Shown here piece by piece: positions 1-6,097 of a DNA stretch of 6,097 bases. The notes beneath the pieces were generated by a model, which was given only the letters and a program-made list of their open reading frames with translations, was not told where the DNA came from and made no database searches. How positions within the stretch are numbered: position 1 is the stretch's first letter; each line of letters starts with the position of its first letter. The translations under genes and the position numbers were made by a program. Source of the stretch: Christensenella sp. UBA7707 (GTDB lineage Bacteria; Bacillota; Clostridia; Christensenellales; CAG-138); assembly GCA_002482435.1 (NCBI GenBank), contig DLFZ01000221.1, forward strand, positions 3,082 through 9,178. Reading direction: 5' to 3'.

Positions 1-28
1 TTATATATAGAATTTTATCCTTTTTTGA
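1..28. other. AT-rich spacer downstream of era
   Basis: These bases follow the era stop codon and are much richer in A and T than the rest of the window. On the minus strand the spacer contains an AAAAAAGGA purine run but no ATG, GTG or TTG at a suitable distance, and no hairpin followed by a T run. In B. subtilis the next gene is recO. Whether it follows here cannot be seen, and neither a terminator nor a promoter can be called. Confidence 0.5.
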
Positions 29-925
29 TTACGGCTCATACCCAAACTCGCGCATCGCCGAAACGCTGTTGCGCCAGTCCTCGCGCACCTTCACCCAAAG
101 CTGAAGGTTCACCTGCTCGCCAAGCATCAGCTCTACTTCCTTTCGCGCTTCGGAGCCGATGCGTTTGAGCATGCTGCCGCCCTTGCCGATGATAATCCCC
201 TTATGCCCTTCGCGTTCGCAATAAATGGTTGCCCAAATATCCATAAGCGCCATGTCTTCGCGCTTTGCCATTTTGTCAACGCTTACGCCAAGCCCGTGCG
301 GCACTTCTTCCTTCAAAAGTCTTAGCGCCCGCTCGCGGATAAGCTCGGAAACAAGGATTCTTTCCGGCTGGTCGGTTACCATGTCATCCGGGAAATACTG
401 CGGGCCTTGTTCAAGAAACGAGAAAAGGCGCTGTTCAAGCGCTTCAAGCCCGCGTCCCTCGACGGCGGAAATGTTGAGCACGTCGGCAAAAAATCCCGCC
501 GCACGGAGTTTTTCACCCGCTGTTTCCACATCGGCAAGGGACGCGCGGTCAATCTTGTTAATGGCAGCAACAACGGGCGCCCTGGCGTTTTTGAGCCGTT
601 CCATAAGCGCTTCGTCCTTTGGCCCAATGCCGCGCTCCGCATCCACCACGAACAAAACCGCCTCCACCTCGAAAAGCGCGTCGTAGGCGACCTTGAGCAT
701 GTATTCGCCAAGCCTGTTTTTGGGCGCGGTAACGCCCGGCGTATCCAGAAACACGACCTGGTAACCGGGACGCGTCAAAACGCCCATCACGCGGTTGCGC
801 GTTGTTTGCGCGCGTTCGCTCACGATGGATACCTTCTGCCCGACCATGCGGTTAAGAAGCGTGCTTTTGCCCACGTTTGGCGAGCCTATAATAGAAACGA
901 ATCCCGAGCGGTAGACTTCGTTCAT
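29..925 (-). CDS. era: GTPase Era, 16S rRNA/30S assembly factor
   Basis: Era is an essential-type GTPase that binds the 3' end of 16S rRNA and helps mature the 30S subunit at or near the membrane. The 298-residue product has the normal family length. The N-terminal GTPase domain shows G1 GSPNVGKS (14-21), G2 threonines in RAQTTR (41-42), G3 DTPG (61-64), G4 NKID (123-126) and G5 SAVEG (153-157). The C-terminal KH RNA-binding domain has its GKGG loop at 247-250 and ends in the family-typical REFGYE. The start is ATG at 925, because the SGFVSIIG strand follows directly, as in other Era proteins. The frame stays open 56 codons further upstream, but that stretch only reads through cdd in another frame. 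The ATG overlaps the cdd stop as ATGA. Only a weak GGA lies upstream, so translational coupling to cdd is likely. Identification is essentially certain. Confidence 0.97.
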   Translation of the reverse strand: MNEVYRSGFVSIIGSPNVGKSTLLNRMVGQKVSIVSERAQTTRNRVMGVLTRPGYQVVFLDTPGVTAPKNRLGEYMLKVAYDALFEVEAVLFVVDAERGIGPKDEALMERLKNARAPVVAAINKIDRASLADVETAGEKLRAAGFFADVLNISAVEGRGLEALEQRLFSFLEQGPQYFPDDMVTDQPERILVSELIRERALRLLKEEVPHGLGVSVDKMAKREDMALMDIWATIYCEREGHKGIIIGKGGSMLKRIGSEARKEVELMLGEQVNLQLWVKVREDWRNSVSAMREFGYEP

Positions 926-1338
926 ACGTTCAAATCCGAAGGCGTAAACGGTGCGGGGAGCAGCTCGCCGAAGGGTACTACCCGGTACTGGCCGCTGCGG
1001 TTGGCGCAAATCACCGGAAGATCCGGCTCGCAAAACTCCGCAAGCACCTGGCGGCAAACGCCGCAGGGTGCGGCAAAGCCTTCGCCGTCCCACACGACGG
1101 CAATCGCCTCAAAGCGCCGTTCACCGTCGTAAACCGCCTTAAAAATTGCCGTGCGCTCTGCGCAGTTGGTGGGCGAATATGCCGCGTTTTCGATGTTGCA
1201 GCCAAGGTAATACGCACCCGAAACCGTTTTCAGGCACGCGCCCACACGGAATTTGGAATACGGCACATAGGCTCTTTCCTTCGCGTCGTTTGCCATACGC
1301 AACATGTTTTTGATTTCAAAATCGTGGATTTGGATCAT
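922..1338 (-). CDS. cdd: Cytidine deaminase (tetrameric, zinc-dependent)
   Basis: The enzyme deaminates cytidine and deoxycytidine to uridine and deoxyuridine in cytoplasmic pyrimidine salvage. The product is 138 residues, matching the short homotetrameric class (about 136 in B. subtilis) rather than the long dimeric E. coli type. The zinc site is complete: Cys59 with catalytic Glu61 in NCAERTA, and Cys92 and Cys95 in PCGVCRQ. The substrate-binding segments YVPYSKFRVGA (24-34) and GCNIENAAYS (46-55) are typical. The start ATG at 1338 overlaps the ybeY stop (ATGA) and has GGGG 8 nt upstream. Internal Met12 and Met15 lack a ribosome site and would shorten the first helix. In B. subtilis the gene also sits directly before era, but there it follows dgkA, which is missing here. 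Confidence 0.97.
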   Translation of the reverse strand: MIQIHDFEIKNMLRMANDAKERAYVPYSKFRVGACLKTVSGAYYLGCNIENAAYSPTNCAERTAIFKAVYDGERRFEAIAVVWDGEGFAAPCGVCRQVLAEFCEPDLPVICANRSGQYRVVPFGELLPAPFTPSDLNV

Positions 1339-1775
1339 CGTTTCAACCCCATATCATTTAATATTTTTTCTTGGAGGGCAAACATGGTTTTTGTGTCCCC
1401 CTCGGTCATATGGTCGTAACCAAGAATGTGGAGCGTGCCGTGCACGGCGAGAAAGCCAAACTCGCGCTCCGGCGAATGCCCGTACTCCTCCGCCTGTAAA
1501 AACGCGCGCGGACAGGAAATGGCGATGTCGCCCAAGAAACCGTCGGGGATGCCATCCAACGCCTCCCCTTCGTTTGCGGGAAAACTCAGCACGTCGGTCG
1601 AAGCGTCGATGCCGCGAAAGTCGCTGTTGAGCGCGCGGATCTCCTCGTCGTCGGTCAACACCACGTTGATGCCGCCCGCTGCGCCTTCATGGGCAAGCGC
1701 AAAGGAAACAGCGCTTTCTACCGTAGAAAGAATGGTTTGCGGAAGGTTTTCCACGTTGACGATCACGTCGATCAC
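1335..1775 (-). CDS. ybeY: Endoribonuclease YbeY (rRNA maturation factor)
   Basis: YbeY (YqfG in B. subtilis) is a single-domain metal-dependent endoribonuclease involved in 16S rRNA 3'-end processing and ribosome quality control. The 146-residue product is close to the usual 150-160. The defining zinc motif HGTLHILGYDH runs from residue 112 to 122, with His112, His116 and His122 as ligands. The conserved RALNSDFRGIDASTDVLSFP segment lies at 47-66 and GDIAIS at 82-87. The start is GTG at 1775, giving MIDVIVNVE. It overlaps the TGA of pgpH (GTGA) and has AAAGGA about 8 nt upstream. The gene lies in the same unit as phoH and era; in E. coli ybeZ (phoH family) and ybeY are adjacent, and YbeY has been reported to interact with Era. 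I infer a shared ribosome-maturation role here. Confidence 0.96.
   Translation of the reverse strand: MIDVIVNVENLPQTILSTVESAVSFALAHEGAAGGINVVLTDDEEIRALNSDFRGIDASTDVLSFPANEGEALDGIPDGFLGDIAISCPRAFLQAEEYGHSPEREFGFLAVHGTLHILGYDHMTEGDTKTMFALQEKILNDMGLKR
1347..1350 (-). promoter_or_regulatory. Ribosome binding site for cdd
   Basis: GGGG on the minus strand lies 8 nt before the ATG at 1338, within the last codons of ybeY. It favours this start over the internal methionines 12 and 15 of Cdd, which have no purine-rich site in front. Confidence 0.55.
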
Positions 1776-3931
1776 AGCTCGTTTCCTTTCTGCTCCTGCG
1801 CGGGGTATTCCACCCTGTCGTGAAGGATGCCGTTGAAGGTTTTTAAAAAGCTCGCTTCGATCGCCGAAAGGTCGTTGAGGGTGAGCGGAGCGTTGGAAAG
1901 AAGGTTTTCGCTGTCGCTCAACTTCGACCAGATGATACGGCGTACCATTTCCTCGCGCTGCTCGCGCGTGGAATCGCTTCCGAGCGACCGCACGGCGGCT
2001 TCGCAGGAATCCGCCAGCATCACAACGGCCGACTCCTTCGTGCTCGGGCGGTTTCCCGCATAACGGAAAAGCTTGGAATTGGGTTTTACGCCGCTTTCAT
2101 CTATCGCCTTTTTATAAAAATACGCCATCAGCGCGTTGCCGTGGTGCTCCGCCGCGATGCGTACGACCGCCGAAGGGAGTTTGTGCCGAACAAGAAGCGC
2201 TACGCCATCCTTCTGATGAGCCAAAATGGCGGCGGCACTTTCCGCAGGAGGAAGCGTATCGTGGATGTTCTCGTTGGGCTTTTGGTTTTCCTTGAAATAA
2301 AGCGGGCGTTTGAGCTTGCCCACATCGTGGTACACAGCGCCAACGCGCGTGAGAAGGCTGTTTGCGCCGATGCGCTCCGCCGCCGCCTCCGCAAGCGTGG
2401 CAACAAGCATGGAGTGCTGGTAGGTGCCCGGCGCTTCCTGCATGAGTTGCTTTAAAAGCGGCTGCGTGGTGTTCAAAAGCTCGTTGAGCCGCGCGGCTGT
2501 GGCTACATCAAACAGGTTTTCCCAAATGGAAAGCGACCCCACGACGAGCATGGCGCTGAGCATGCTGCTGCCAAGCGCCCAACCCATATCGGAAAGCAGC
2601 GCCGTGTAGGTGTTCCCCGCAGCCACATAAAGCCCCGCAATGACCGCCGCAGCTGCAACGCCACCCATGGAGCCCGCGGCGATGATGGCCCCCCGGTTGT
2701 GGGTTTTTCGAAGCGAAAGCACCGTTACAATGCCCGAAGCGAGCGTTGAAAGAAGCATCGCCACATACTCTGCGCCAAAAAGCGGCACGCCGCCACCGCA
2801 GGCCATCAATCCCGAAAACAGCGAAATAACGACCGCTACGGCAAACCCAGCGCTTTCGGACACCAAAAGAGCAGCAAGCATTACCGCAAGAAGCGCGAGC
2901 GTCATATGCGTGCTGATCCCGTTGACCGCCCATGTGACAAGCGCCGTGAGCGTAAGAAACGCCGCAAGAATGAGCACGCTTTTAAGGTTTACAAGAATAT
3001 CGTCGTGCAGCACAAACAGATACGCGCAAAACACAACGTAAACAACAATGAGGTAGACCGCAACGCCGATTTTAAGAGAAACGTCGCTTTCGGCGGGGCG
3101 CACAAGCCCAAGCTTTTCAAGAAGCTCGATCTGGTTTTCGGTGAGAATGGCGCCTTCATTTGCAAGCACCTCGCCCTTTTTCACAGTAACATCGGCAATC
3201 TTTGCAGCGGCCTCCTCCTGCGCGGCGGCGGTAGCCGTTTCGTCGAGCAGATAGGTGGGCTGCATACAGGCATCGATCACGCTTGCGCCTACGCTTTTGA
3301 GCGCGTCGGACAGGCGGCTTACCTCTTGAATTTCAAGCTTGCTTTCGTTTTTCACCGCTTCGAGCGAGGCCTCGCTCAAGCCCGCGCTCAAAGAAATGTT
3401 CAACTTGGGTAGCACAATGTCTTCCAAGTAAGAAAGATCCTCGGAGGACGCGGCAAGCACTTCGTAAAGTGCCTCTTCTGAAAGCGCCGGCGAAGTGCGT
3501 TTTTCAAGTTCAACCGTCTGCTCGTCGGTTAGAAAATCCGCCCAAGCTTGCGCGTTTGCAAGGCTTGTAAGCTCCGTCCCTTGCACAAGCGCAAGGTTTT
3601 TCGCCTTGGCACGAAGTGTTTCAAGCGCGTCAAAAAAAGCCTGCGCCTGCGCTTTGAGCGATTCTGCCTTTTCGGTATCGATGCGGTAAACCTTTGGCGT
3701 GTTGCGCCGCGCCAACGCGCGCAGCGCTTCAGTTGCCGCGTCGTCGGTTACGTCGCGCGTAGCAAATATGGTTTCTGGCGCAGCGGAACCCACGGAAAGC
3801 TCGTAGCGCTTGGGCGTAAGCTCCACCGCGGCGATGATGTACATAACGAGAAAAGCCACAGCTAGAAGCGCCGCCGAACAATAGCGAACATATTTGAGCG
3901 GTATGCGAAGCTTCTTATCCGGTTTTGCCAT
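1772..3931 (-). CDS. pgpH: 7TM-HD c-di-AMP phosphodiesterase (PgpH/YqfF)
   Basis: This is a membrane HD-family phosphohydrolase of the PgpH type, which in Listeria hydrolyses cyclic di-AMP to pApA and so lowers this second messenger. From the ATG at 3931 the product is 719 residues, normal for the family. Order: a short basic N-terminus; one membrane helix (about 17-36); a large Ala/Glu-rich extracytoplasmic 7TMR-HDED region (about 37-283); seven membrane helices (about 287-474); and a cytoplasmic HD domain (about 490-700). All expected metal ligands are visible: His506 in GTYQHS, His535-Asp536 in YHDVGK, His572 in LAHQKDG, His596-His597 in AEHHG and Asp641 in LADSCEA. AAAGGGG lies 6 nt before this ATG. 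A TTG seven codons upstream (3952) has no ribosome site and is unlikely. The substrate is assigned by family, not shown by the sequence. Confidence 0.95.
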   Translation of the reverse strand: MAKPDKKLRIPLKYVRYCSAALLAVAFLVMYIIAAVELTPKRYELSVGSAAPETIFATRDVTDDAATEALRALARRNTPKVYRIDTEKAESLKAQAQAFFDALETLRAKAKNLALVQGTELTSLANAQAWADFLTDEQTVELEKRTSPALSEEALYEVLAASSEDLSYLEDIVLPKLNISLSAGLSEASLEAVKNESKLEIQEVSRLSDALKSVGASVIDACMQPTYLLDETATAAAQEEAAAKIADVTVKKGEVLANEGAILTENQIELLEKLGLVRPAESDVSLKIGVAVYLIVVYVVFCAYLFVLHDDILVNLKSVLILAAFLTLTALVTWAVNGISTHMTLALLAVMLAALLVSESAGFAVAVVISLFSGLMACGGGVPLFGAEYVAMLLSTLASGIVTVLSLRKTHNRGAIIAAGSMGGVAAAAVIAGLYVAAGNTYTALLSDMGWALGSSMLSAMLVVGSLSIWENLFDVATAARLNELLNTTQPLLKQLMQEAPGTYQHSMLVATLAEAAAERIGANSLLTRVGAVYHDVGKLKRPLYFKENQKPNENIHDTLPPAESAAAILAHQKDGVALLVRHKLPSAVVRIAAEHHGNALMAYFYKKAIDESGVKPNSKLFRYAGNRPSTKESAVVMLADSCEAAVRSLGSDSTREQREEMVRRIIWSKLSDSENLLSNAPLTLNDLSAIEASFLKTFNGILHDRVEYPAQEQKGNEL
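1784..1789 (-). promoter_or_regulatory. Ribosome binding site for ybeY (GTG start)
   Basis: AAAGGA on the minus strand lies 8 nt before the GTG at 1775, inside the last codons of pgpH. It supports the GTG as a true start, and the GTGA overlap with the pgpH stop suggests translational coupling. Confidence 0.7.
3362..3377. repeat. 16-bp perfect palindrome inside pgpH
   Basis: GAGCGAGG is followed directly by its reverse complement CCTCGCTC, with no spacer. It lies in the part of pgpH encoding the extracytoplasmic domain (around the residues SEASLEAV). A smaller palindrome, CTTGAA-T-TTCAAG, lies nearby at 3325-3337. Both are explained by ordinary codons, so no function is claimed. Confidence 0.8.
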
Positions 3932-3937
3932 CAGCTT

Positions 3938-3944
3938 CCCCTTT
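3938..3944 (-). promoter_or_regulatory. Ribosome binding site deciding the pgpH start
   Basis: The minus strand reads AAAGGGG followed by a 6-nt spacer and ATG at 3931. No comparable site precedes the in-frame TTG at 3952. This favours the shorter 719-residue protein starting MAKPDKK. It lies in the 27-nt gap between phoH and pgpH. Confidence 0.75.
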
Positions 3945-3958
3945 CGTTGCAAAAATCG

Positions 3959-4999
3959 TCACGAATGAAAATAGCGCTCCGACTTCTCGTATGCTTTAAT
4001 GATTCGCTGCACCAGTTCGTGACGAACAACGTCTTTGTGCGTCAAGTACACCTGCGCGATGCCCTCGGTATCCCTAAGCACTTCAAGCGCGTGTATAAGG
4101 CCGCTTTTCCTCTCACGCGGGAGGTCGATTTGCGTAATATCCCCGGTCACTACCACGCGCGAGCCTTCGCCAAAGCGGGTGAGGAACATTTTCATTTGCT
4201 CGACGGTGCAGTTTTGTGCCTCGTCCAGAATAATGTAGGCGTCGTTGAGCGTACGCCCGCGCATGTACGCAAGCGGCGCAACCTCAATGGCACCACGCTC
4301 GGTCAGGTTTTTGAACGACTCGCCGCCCAAAAAGTCGTTGAGGGCATCGTACAGCGGCCGAAGGTAGGGATCGACCTTGTTTTGCAGATCGCCCGGCAGA
4401 AAGCCAAGCTTTTCCCCCGCCTCAACCGCGGGGCGCGTGAGGATGATCTTATCGACATCCTTGTTCTTAAAAGCGAGCACCGCCATCGCTACGGCAAGGT
4501 AGGTTTTCCCCGTTCCCGCGGGGCCGACCCCGAACACCACGGTGTTGTGCTTAAGCGCCGCAACGTATTTCTTCTGCCCGAGGGTTTTGCACTTGATCTG
4601 CCTGCCCTTGTTGGTGAAGGCGACTACGTCATCCATCAGCTCTGTAATGAGCTCGGCATTGCCTTCTTTGGCAAGGTCGATGGCATAGCGAATGCGGCTG
4701 CGGTCAATGGTTTCGCCGCGCCGCAAAATATGCAAAAGCTTGTCCAATACGGTCGCGGCAAGCTCTGTTTGCGCAACGCTGCCCGCAATGGAGATGCTGT
4801 CGCTCTTGGAACAGATGCGCGCACCGGTTTCATCCTCAATGATTTTGAGGTTCTCGTCGAACACGCCGAACAGCTTGATCGCCTCGTCCATCGAATCGAT
4901 GGCTACCTGCTTTTGTGCCGGTTCCTCATTCCCGCAGGGAAAGGCCTGCGGAGCGGGTGTTTCAAAAATTTCGTCCATATTGCCGTTCATGAACCTCAT
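3959..4999 (-). CDS. phoH: PhoH-family P-loop ATPase (YbeZ-like)
   Basis: This is a cytoplasmic PhoH-family ATPase, related to the helicase superfamily I ATP-binding core and linked to RNA metabolism through its YbeY association in other bacteria. The 346-residue product has an N-terminal small alpha/beta RNA-binding-like region (about 30-95), then the ATPase core. Walker A is GPAGTGKT (159-166), Walker B is YIILDE (255-260) with Asp259 and Glu260, and the sensor segment is VVTGD (283-287). LTRPAVEAGEKLGFLPGD (187-204) is a strong family signature. The start is uncertain: ATG at 4999, 4990 or 4978 are all in frame and none has a well-spaced ribosome site. Initiation may depend on coupling to yqfD, which ends 10 nt upstream of 4999. 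Residues 1-31 form a Pro/Glu-containing leader longer than that of B. subtilis PhoH. Confidence 0.95.
   Translation of the reverse strand: MRFMNGNMDEIFETPAPQAFPCGNEEPAQKQVAIDSMDEAIKLFGVFDENLKIIEDETGARICSKSDSISIAGSVAQTELAATVLDKLLHILRRGETIDRSRIRYAIDLAKEGNAELITELMDDVVAFTNKGRQIKCKTLGQKKYVAALKHNTVVFGVGPAGTGKTYLAVAMAVLAFKNKDVDKIILTRPAVEAGEKLGFLPGDLQNKVDPYLRPLYDALNDFLGGESFKNLTERGAIEVAPLAYMRGRTLNDAYIILDEAQNCTVEQMKMFLTRFGEGSRVVVTGDITQIDLPRERKSGLIHALEVLRDTEGIAQVYLTHKDVVRHELVQRIIKAYEKSERYFHS
4932..4951. repeat. Inverted repeat near the 5' end of phoH
   Basis: Arms CCGCAGG (4932-4938) and CCTGCGG (4945-4951) are exact reverse complements around a 6-nt loop. In the phoH mRNA this would form a 7-bp GC-rich hairpin about 50 nt after the start codon, in the part encoding the variable leader. 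It lacks a following T run, so it is not an intrinsic terminator. Confidence 0.7.
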
Positions 5000-5009
5000 C
5001 GTTAAGATT

Positions 5010-6097
5010 CTATTCTATGGTCAACGCGATGTTCTGCTCCATCGTTACGTCGATGACGGCCTGCACCGCGCCGTTTTCAAGCACCGTAACCCGCGTTTTT
5101 TTGGAAAGCATTTTTCCGTCGCGCGGCAAGCCCTCCGTAAGCGCCTGCTGCGCCATATACACTGCGTAAAACTCCAGTTCCTCGTAGGCTGCCGGCGCAA
5201 GCACGTTTTTGAGCTCATGGCATGCACGCGTTTCAAACGCTACCGGAAGGAAAAGGTTTTGAAGCGTACGCGAATCAAGCGTTTGTGTTTCGCTCTGTTC
5301 GTAGCCGCTTTCAGGCTCAAACAGCGCATACCCGAACAGGCTTATGCCCGTATAGGTAAAAGAAAGGCCCGTGCGAACGGGTTTTTCCAAAAGCGGTCCC
5401 GCCGTATAGGTAAAGCGGTACAAAACCTGCGCCGTTACCTCGCCACGCGCACGCACCCAGTGCGGCTCGGCGCCCTCGGCAGCCATATTGCCGTTTATGA
5501 GGAGGTCGCCTTTTTTGACCGCATCCCCCTCGTTTACCTTGGGGCTCCCGTCGTAGGCGACGATGTGCGTGATCACGCCGTCGTTTGCTGCATAAATGCT
5601 TGCGGGCGGCGATGTTTGAACGATTTGCGGTTCACTTCCGGCCTCGCGGATGTTTACCTTCAAAATAACGCCCGTGAGCTCTGAGCCTGCCCATGCGATG
5701 CGTCCGTCTGCCGCCATCACGGCGCGGTTGAGCTCGGTCGTTTTTACCTCGCTGCGCGGGGTACCCGGGCGAACATCCAAGCTTTCGAGGATTTGCGTGA
5801 TCTCGCTTTCCTCAACAATGTCGCAGCCCGAAACCTGCACAAACCAAACAAAGCGCGAAGCGCCCAGAAGCGCCGCAAGCACGATGACCCAGCCAAACAA
5901 AAGCACTTTGCGAAAACGCAAACGTACAAACGGAACCGACAGCCCATGCTTTTCCAAAATGCGGATACGGCAGCGAAGCCTGCGTTTGAGCCTGTGCAGT
6001 GCGTAAAACCCCTCCATGGTGACGCATGCCGTCATGGAGGAAACGCTTACGCGCTTTACGTTCCAAATCTCGATGCCGTTTTGCAGCGCGAGGTTGA
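5010..6097 (-). CDS. yqfD: Sporulation protein YqfD family, 5'-partial
   Basis: YqfD is a membrane protein of endospore formers; in B. subtilis it belongs to the mother-cell sigma-E genes, and its exact biochemical role is not established. An in-frame ATG occurs at 6035, but the frame continues without a stop to the window edge. Those extra codons (including NGIEIWNVKR) match the conserved N-terminal part of the family, so the gene starts outside. 361 complete residues are visible, against about 400 in B. subtilis. Counting from the ATG at 6035, a basic Arg/Lys-rich segment (14-43) precedes one membrane helix (about 44-60). A POTRA-like region follows (about 65-130), then the YqfD-specific domain with NGVITHI-like turns, KGDLLINGN (175-183) and VRARGEVTAQVLYR (194-207). 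It ends 10 nt before phoH, the order seen in B. subtilis, where yqfC precedes it. Confidence 0.92.
   Translation of the reverse strand, partial: NLALQNGIEIWNVKRVSVSSMTACVTMEGFYALHRLKRRLRCRIRILEKHGLSVPFVRLRFRKVLLFGWVIVLAALLGASRFVWFVQVSGCDIVEESEITQILESLDVRPGTPRSEVKTTELNRAVMAADGRIAWAGSELTGVILKVNIREAGSEPQIVQTSPPASIYAANDGVITHIVAYDGSPKVNEGDAVKKGDLLINGNMAAEGAEPHWVRARGEVTAQVLYRFTYTAGPLLEKPVRTGLSFTYTGISLFGYALFEPESGYEQSETQTLDSRTLQNLFLPVAFETRACHELKNVLAPAAYEELEFYAVYMAQQALTEGLPRDGKMLSKKTRVTVLENGAVQAVIDVTMEQNIALTIE
6011..6040. repeat. Nested inverted repeat inside yqfD
   Basis: CCTCCATG (6011-6018) and CATGGAGG (6033-6040) are perfect inverted arms. A second pair, TGACG (6020-6024) and CGTCA (6030-6034), is nested inside and shares two bases with the outer arm. 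A combined hairpin of CCTCCA/TGGAGG plus TGACG/CGTCA with a 3-nt bulge and 5-nt loop is possible in the mRNA. It lies in coding sequence just before the basic segment and membrane helix of YqfD, with no T run. Confidence 0.7.

Noticed and set aside
1..28. Possible promoter or terminator in the AT-rich tail
   Set aside because: TATA-like bases are present but no paired -35/-10 elements and no hairpin can be seen, and the region is cut by the window edge.
926..1093. A 56-codon N-terminal extension of Era
   Set aside because: The extension is the cdd coding sequence read in another frame, rich in Arg and Pro. Era proteins begin just before the SGFVSIIG strand, which fits the ATG at 925.
407..1132. 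A 241-codon plus-strand frame opposite era and cdd
   Set aside because: It is antisense to the conserved GTPase and deaminase motifs, has no family features and no convincing upstream ribosome site.
4932..4951. Possible intrinsic terminator or attenuator
   Set aside because: The stem is only 7 bp, lies inside phoH and has no T tract after it on either strand.
3947..5005. A 352-codon open frame on the plus strand exactly covering phoH
   Set aside because: It is antisense to a clearly conserved ATPase, shows no recognisable family or domain signature, and is explained by the codon bias of a moderately GC-rich gene read in the opposite frame.
4692..5684. A 330-codon plus-strand frame across phoH and yqfD
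   Set aside because: It spans two real minus-strand genes and their junction, and its composition (many Arg, Ser and His) is that of a shadow frame with no motif.
1..6097. Mobile elements, CRISPR arrays, tRNA or rRNA genes, or an unknown defence system
   Set aside because: The window is almost wholly filled by six conserved genes in a known order. No periodic repeats, transposase-like motifs or RNA-gene signatures were seen on either strand.

Overview
The window is a compact block of conserved bacterial housekeeping genes, all read on the minus strand, and most likely from a spore-forming Firmicute of the Clostridia type. The evidence is the gene order yqfD - phoH - pgpH (yqfF) - ybeY - cdd - era, which is the classic Firmicute cluster known from Bacillus subtilis. 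A YqfD sporulation-family protein and a 7TM-HD c-di-AMP phosphodiesterase, both typical of that phylum, support this. Base composition looks moderately GC-rich by eye (not counted), which suits several gut Clostridia lineages better than Bacillus. I cannot name a genus.

Layout in transcription order (right to left): yqfD enters from beyond the right edge and ends at 5010. After 10 nt comes phoH (4999-3959). After 27 nt comes pgpH (3931-1772). ybeY (1775-1335), cdd (1338-922) and era (925-29) follow, each overlapping the gene before it by 4 nt (GTGA, ATGA, ATGA). Nothing resembling a terminator or a convincing internal promoter was seen between genes, so this reads as one polycistronic unit with strong translational coupling in its second half. 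The only sequence outside a gene and longer than a few bases is the AT-rich 28 nt after era.

Functionally the unit combines ribosome maturation (YbeY endoribonuclease; Era, the KH GTPase acting at the 16S rRNA 3' end; PhoH, a P-loop ATPase of the YbeZ family), c-di-AMP turnover (PgpH), pyrimidine salvage (Cdd) and sporulation (YqfD). All catalytic motifs checked are intact and there are no frameshifts.

Departures from the textbook cluster are modest. There is no dgkA (undecaprenol/diacylglycerol kinase) gene between ybeY and cdd. PhoH has a longer N-terminal leader than B. subtilis PhoH. yqfD is open to the window edge, so its first in-window ATG is not its start. A few inverted repeats lie inside coding sequence. 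I found no sign of mobile elements, CRISPR, RNA genes or a novel system.
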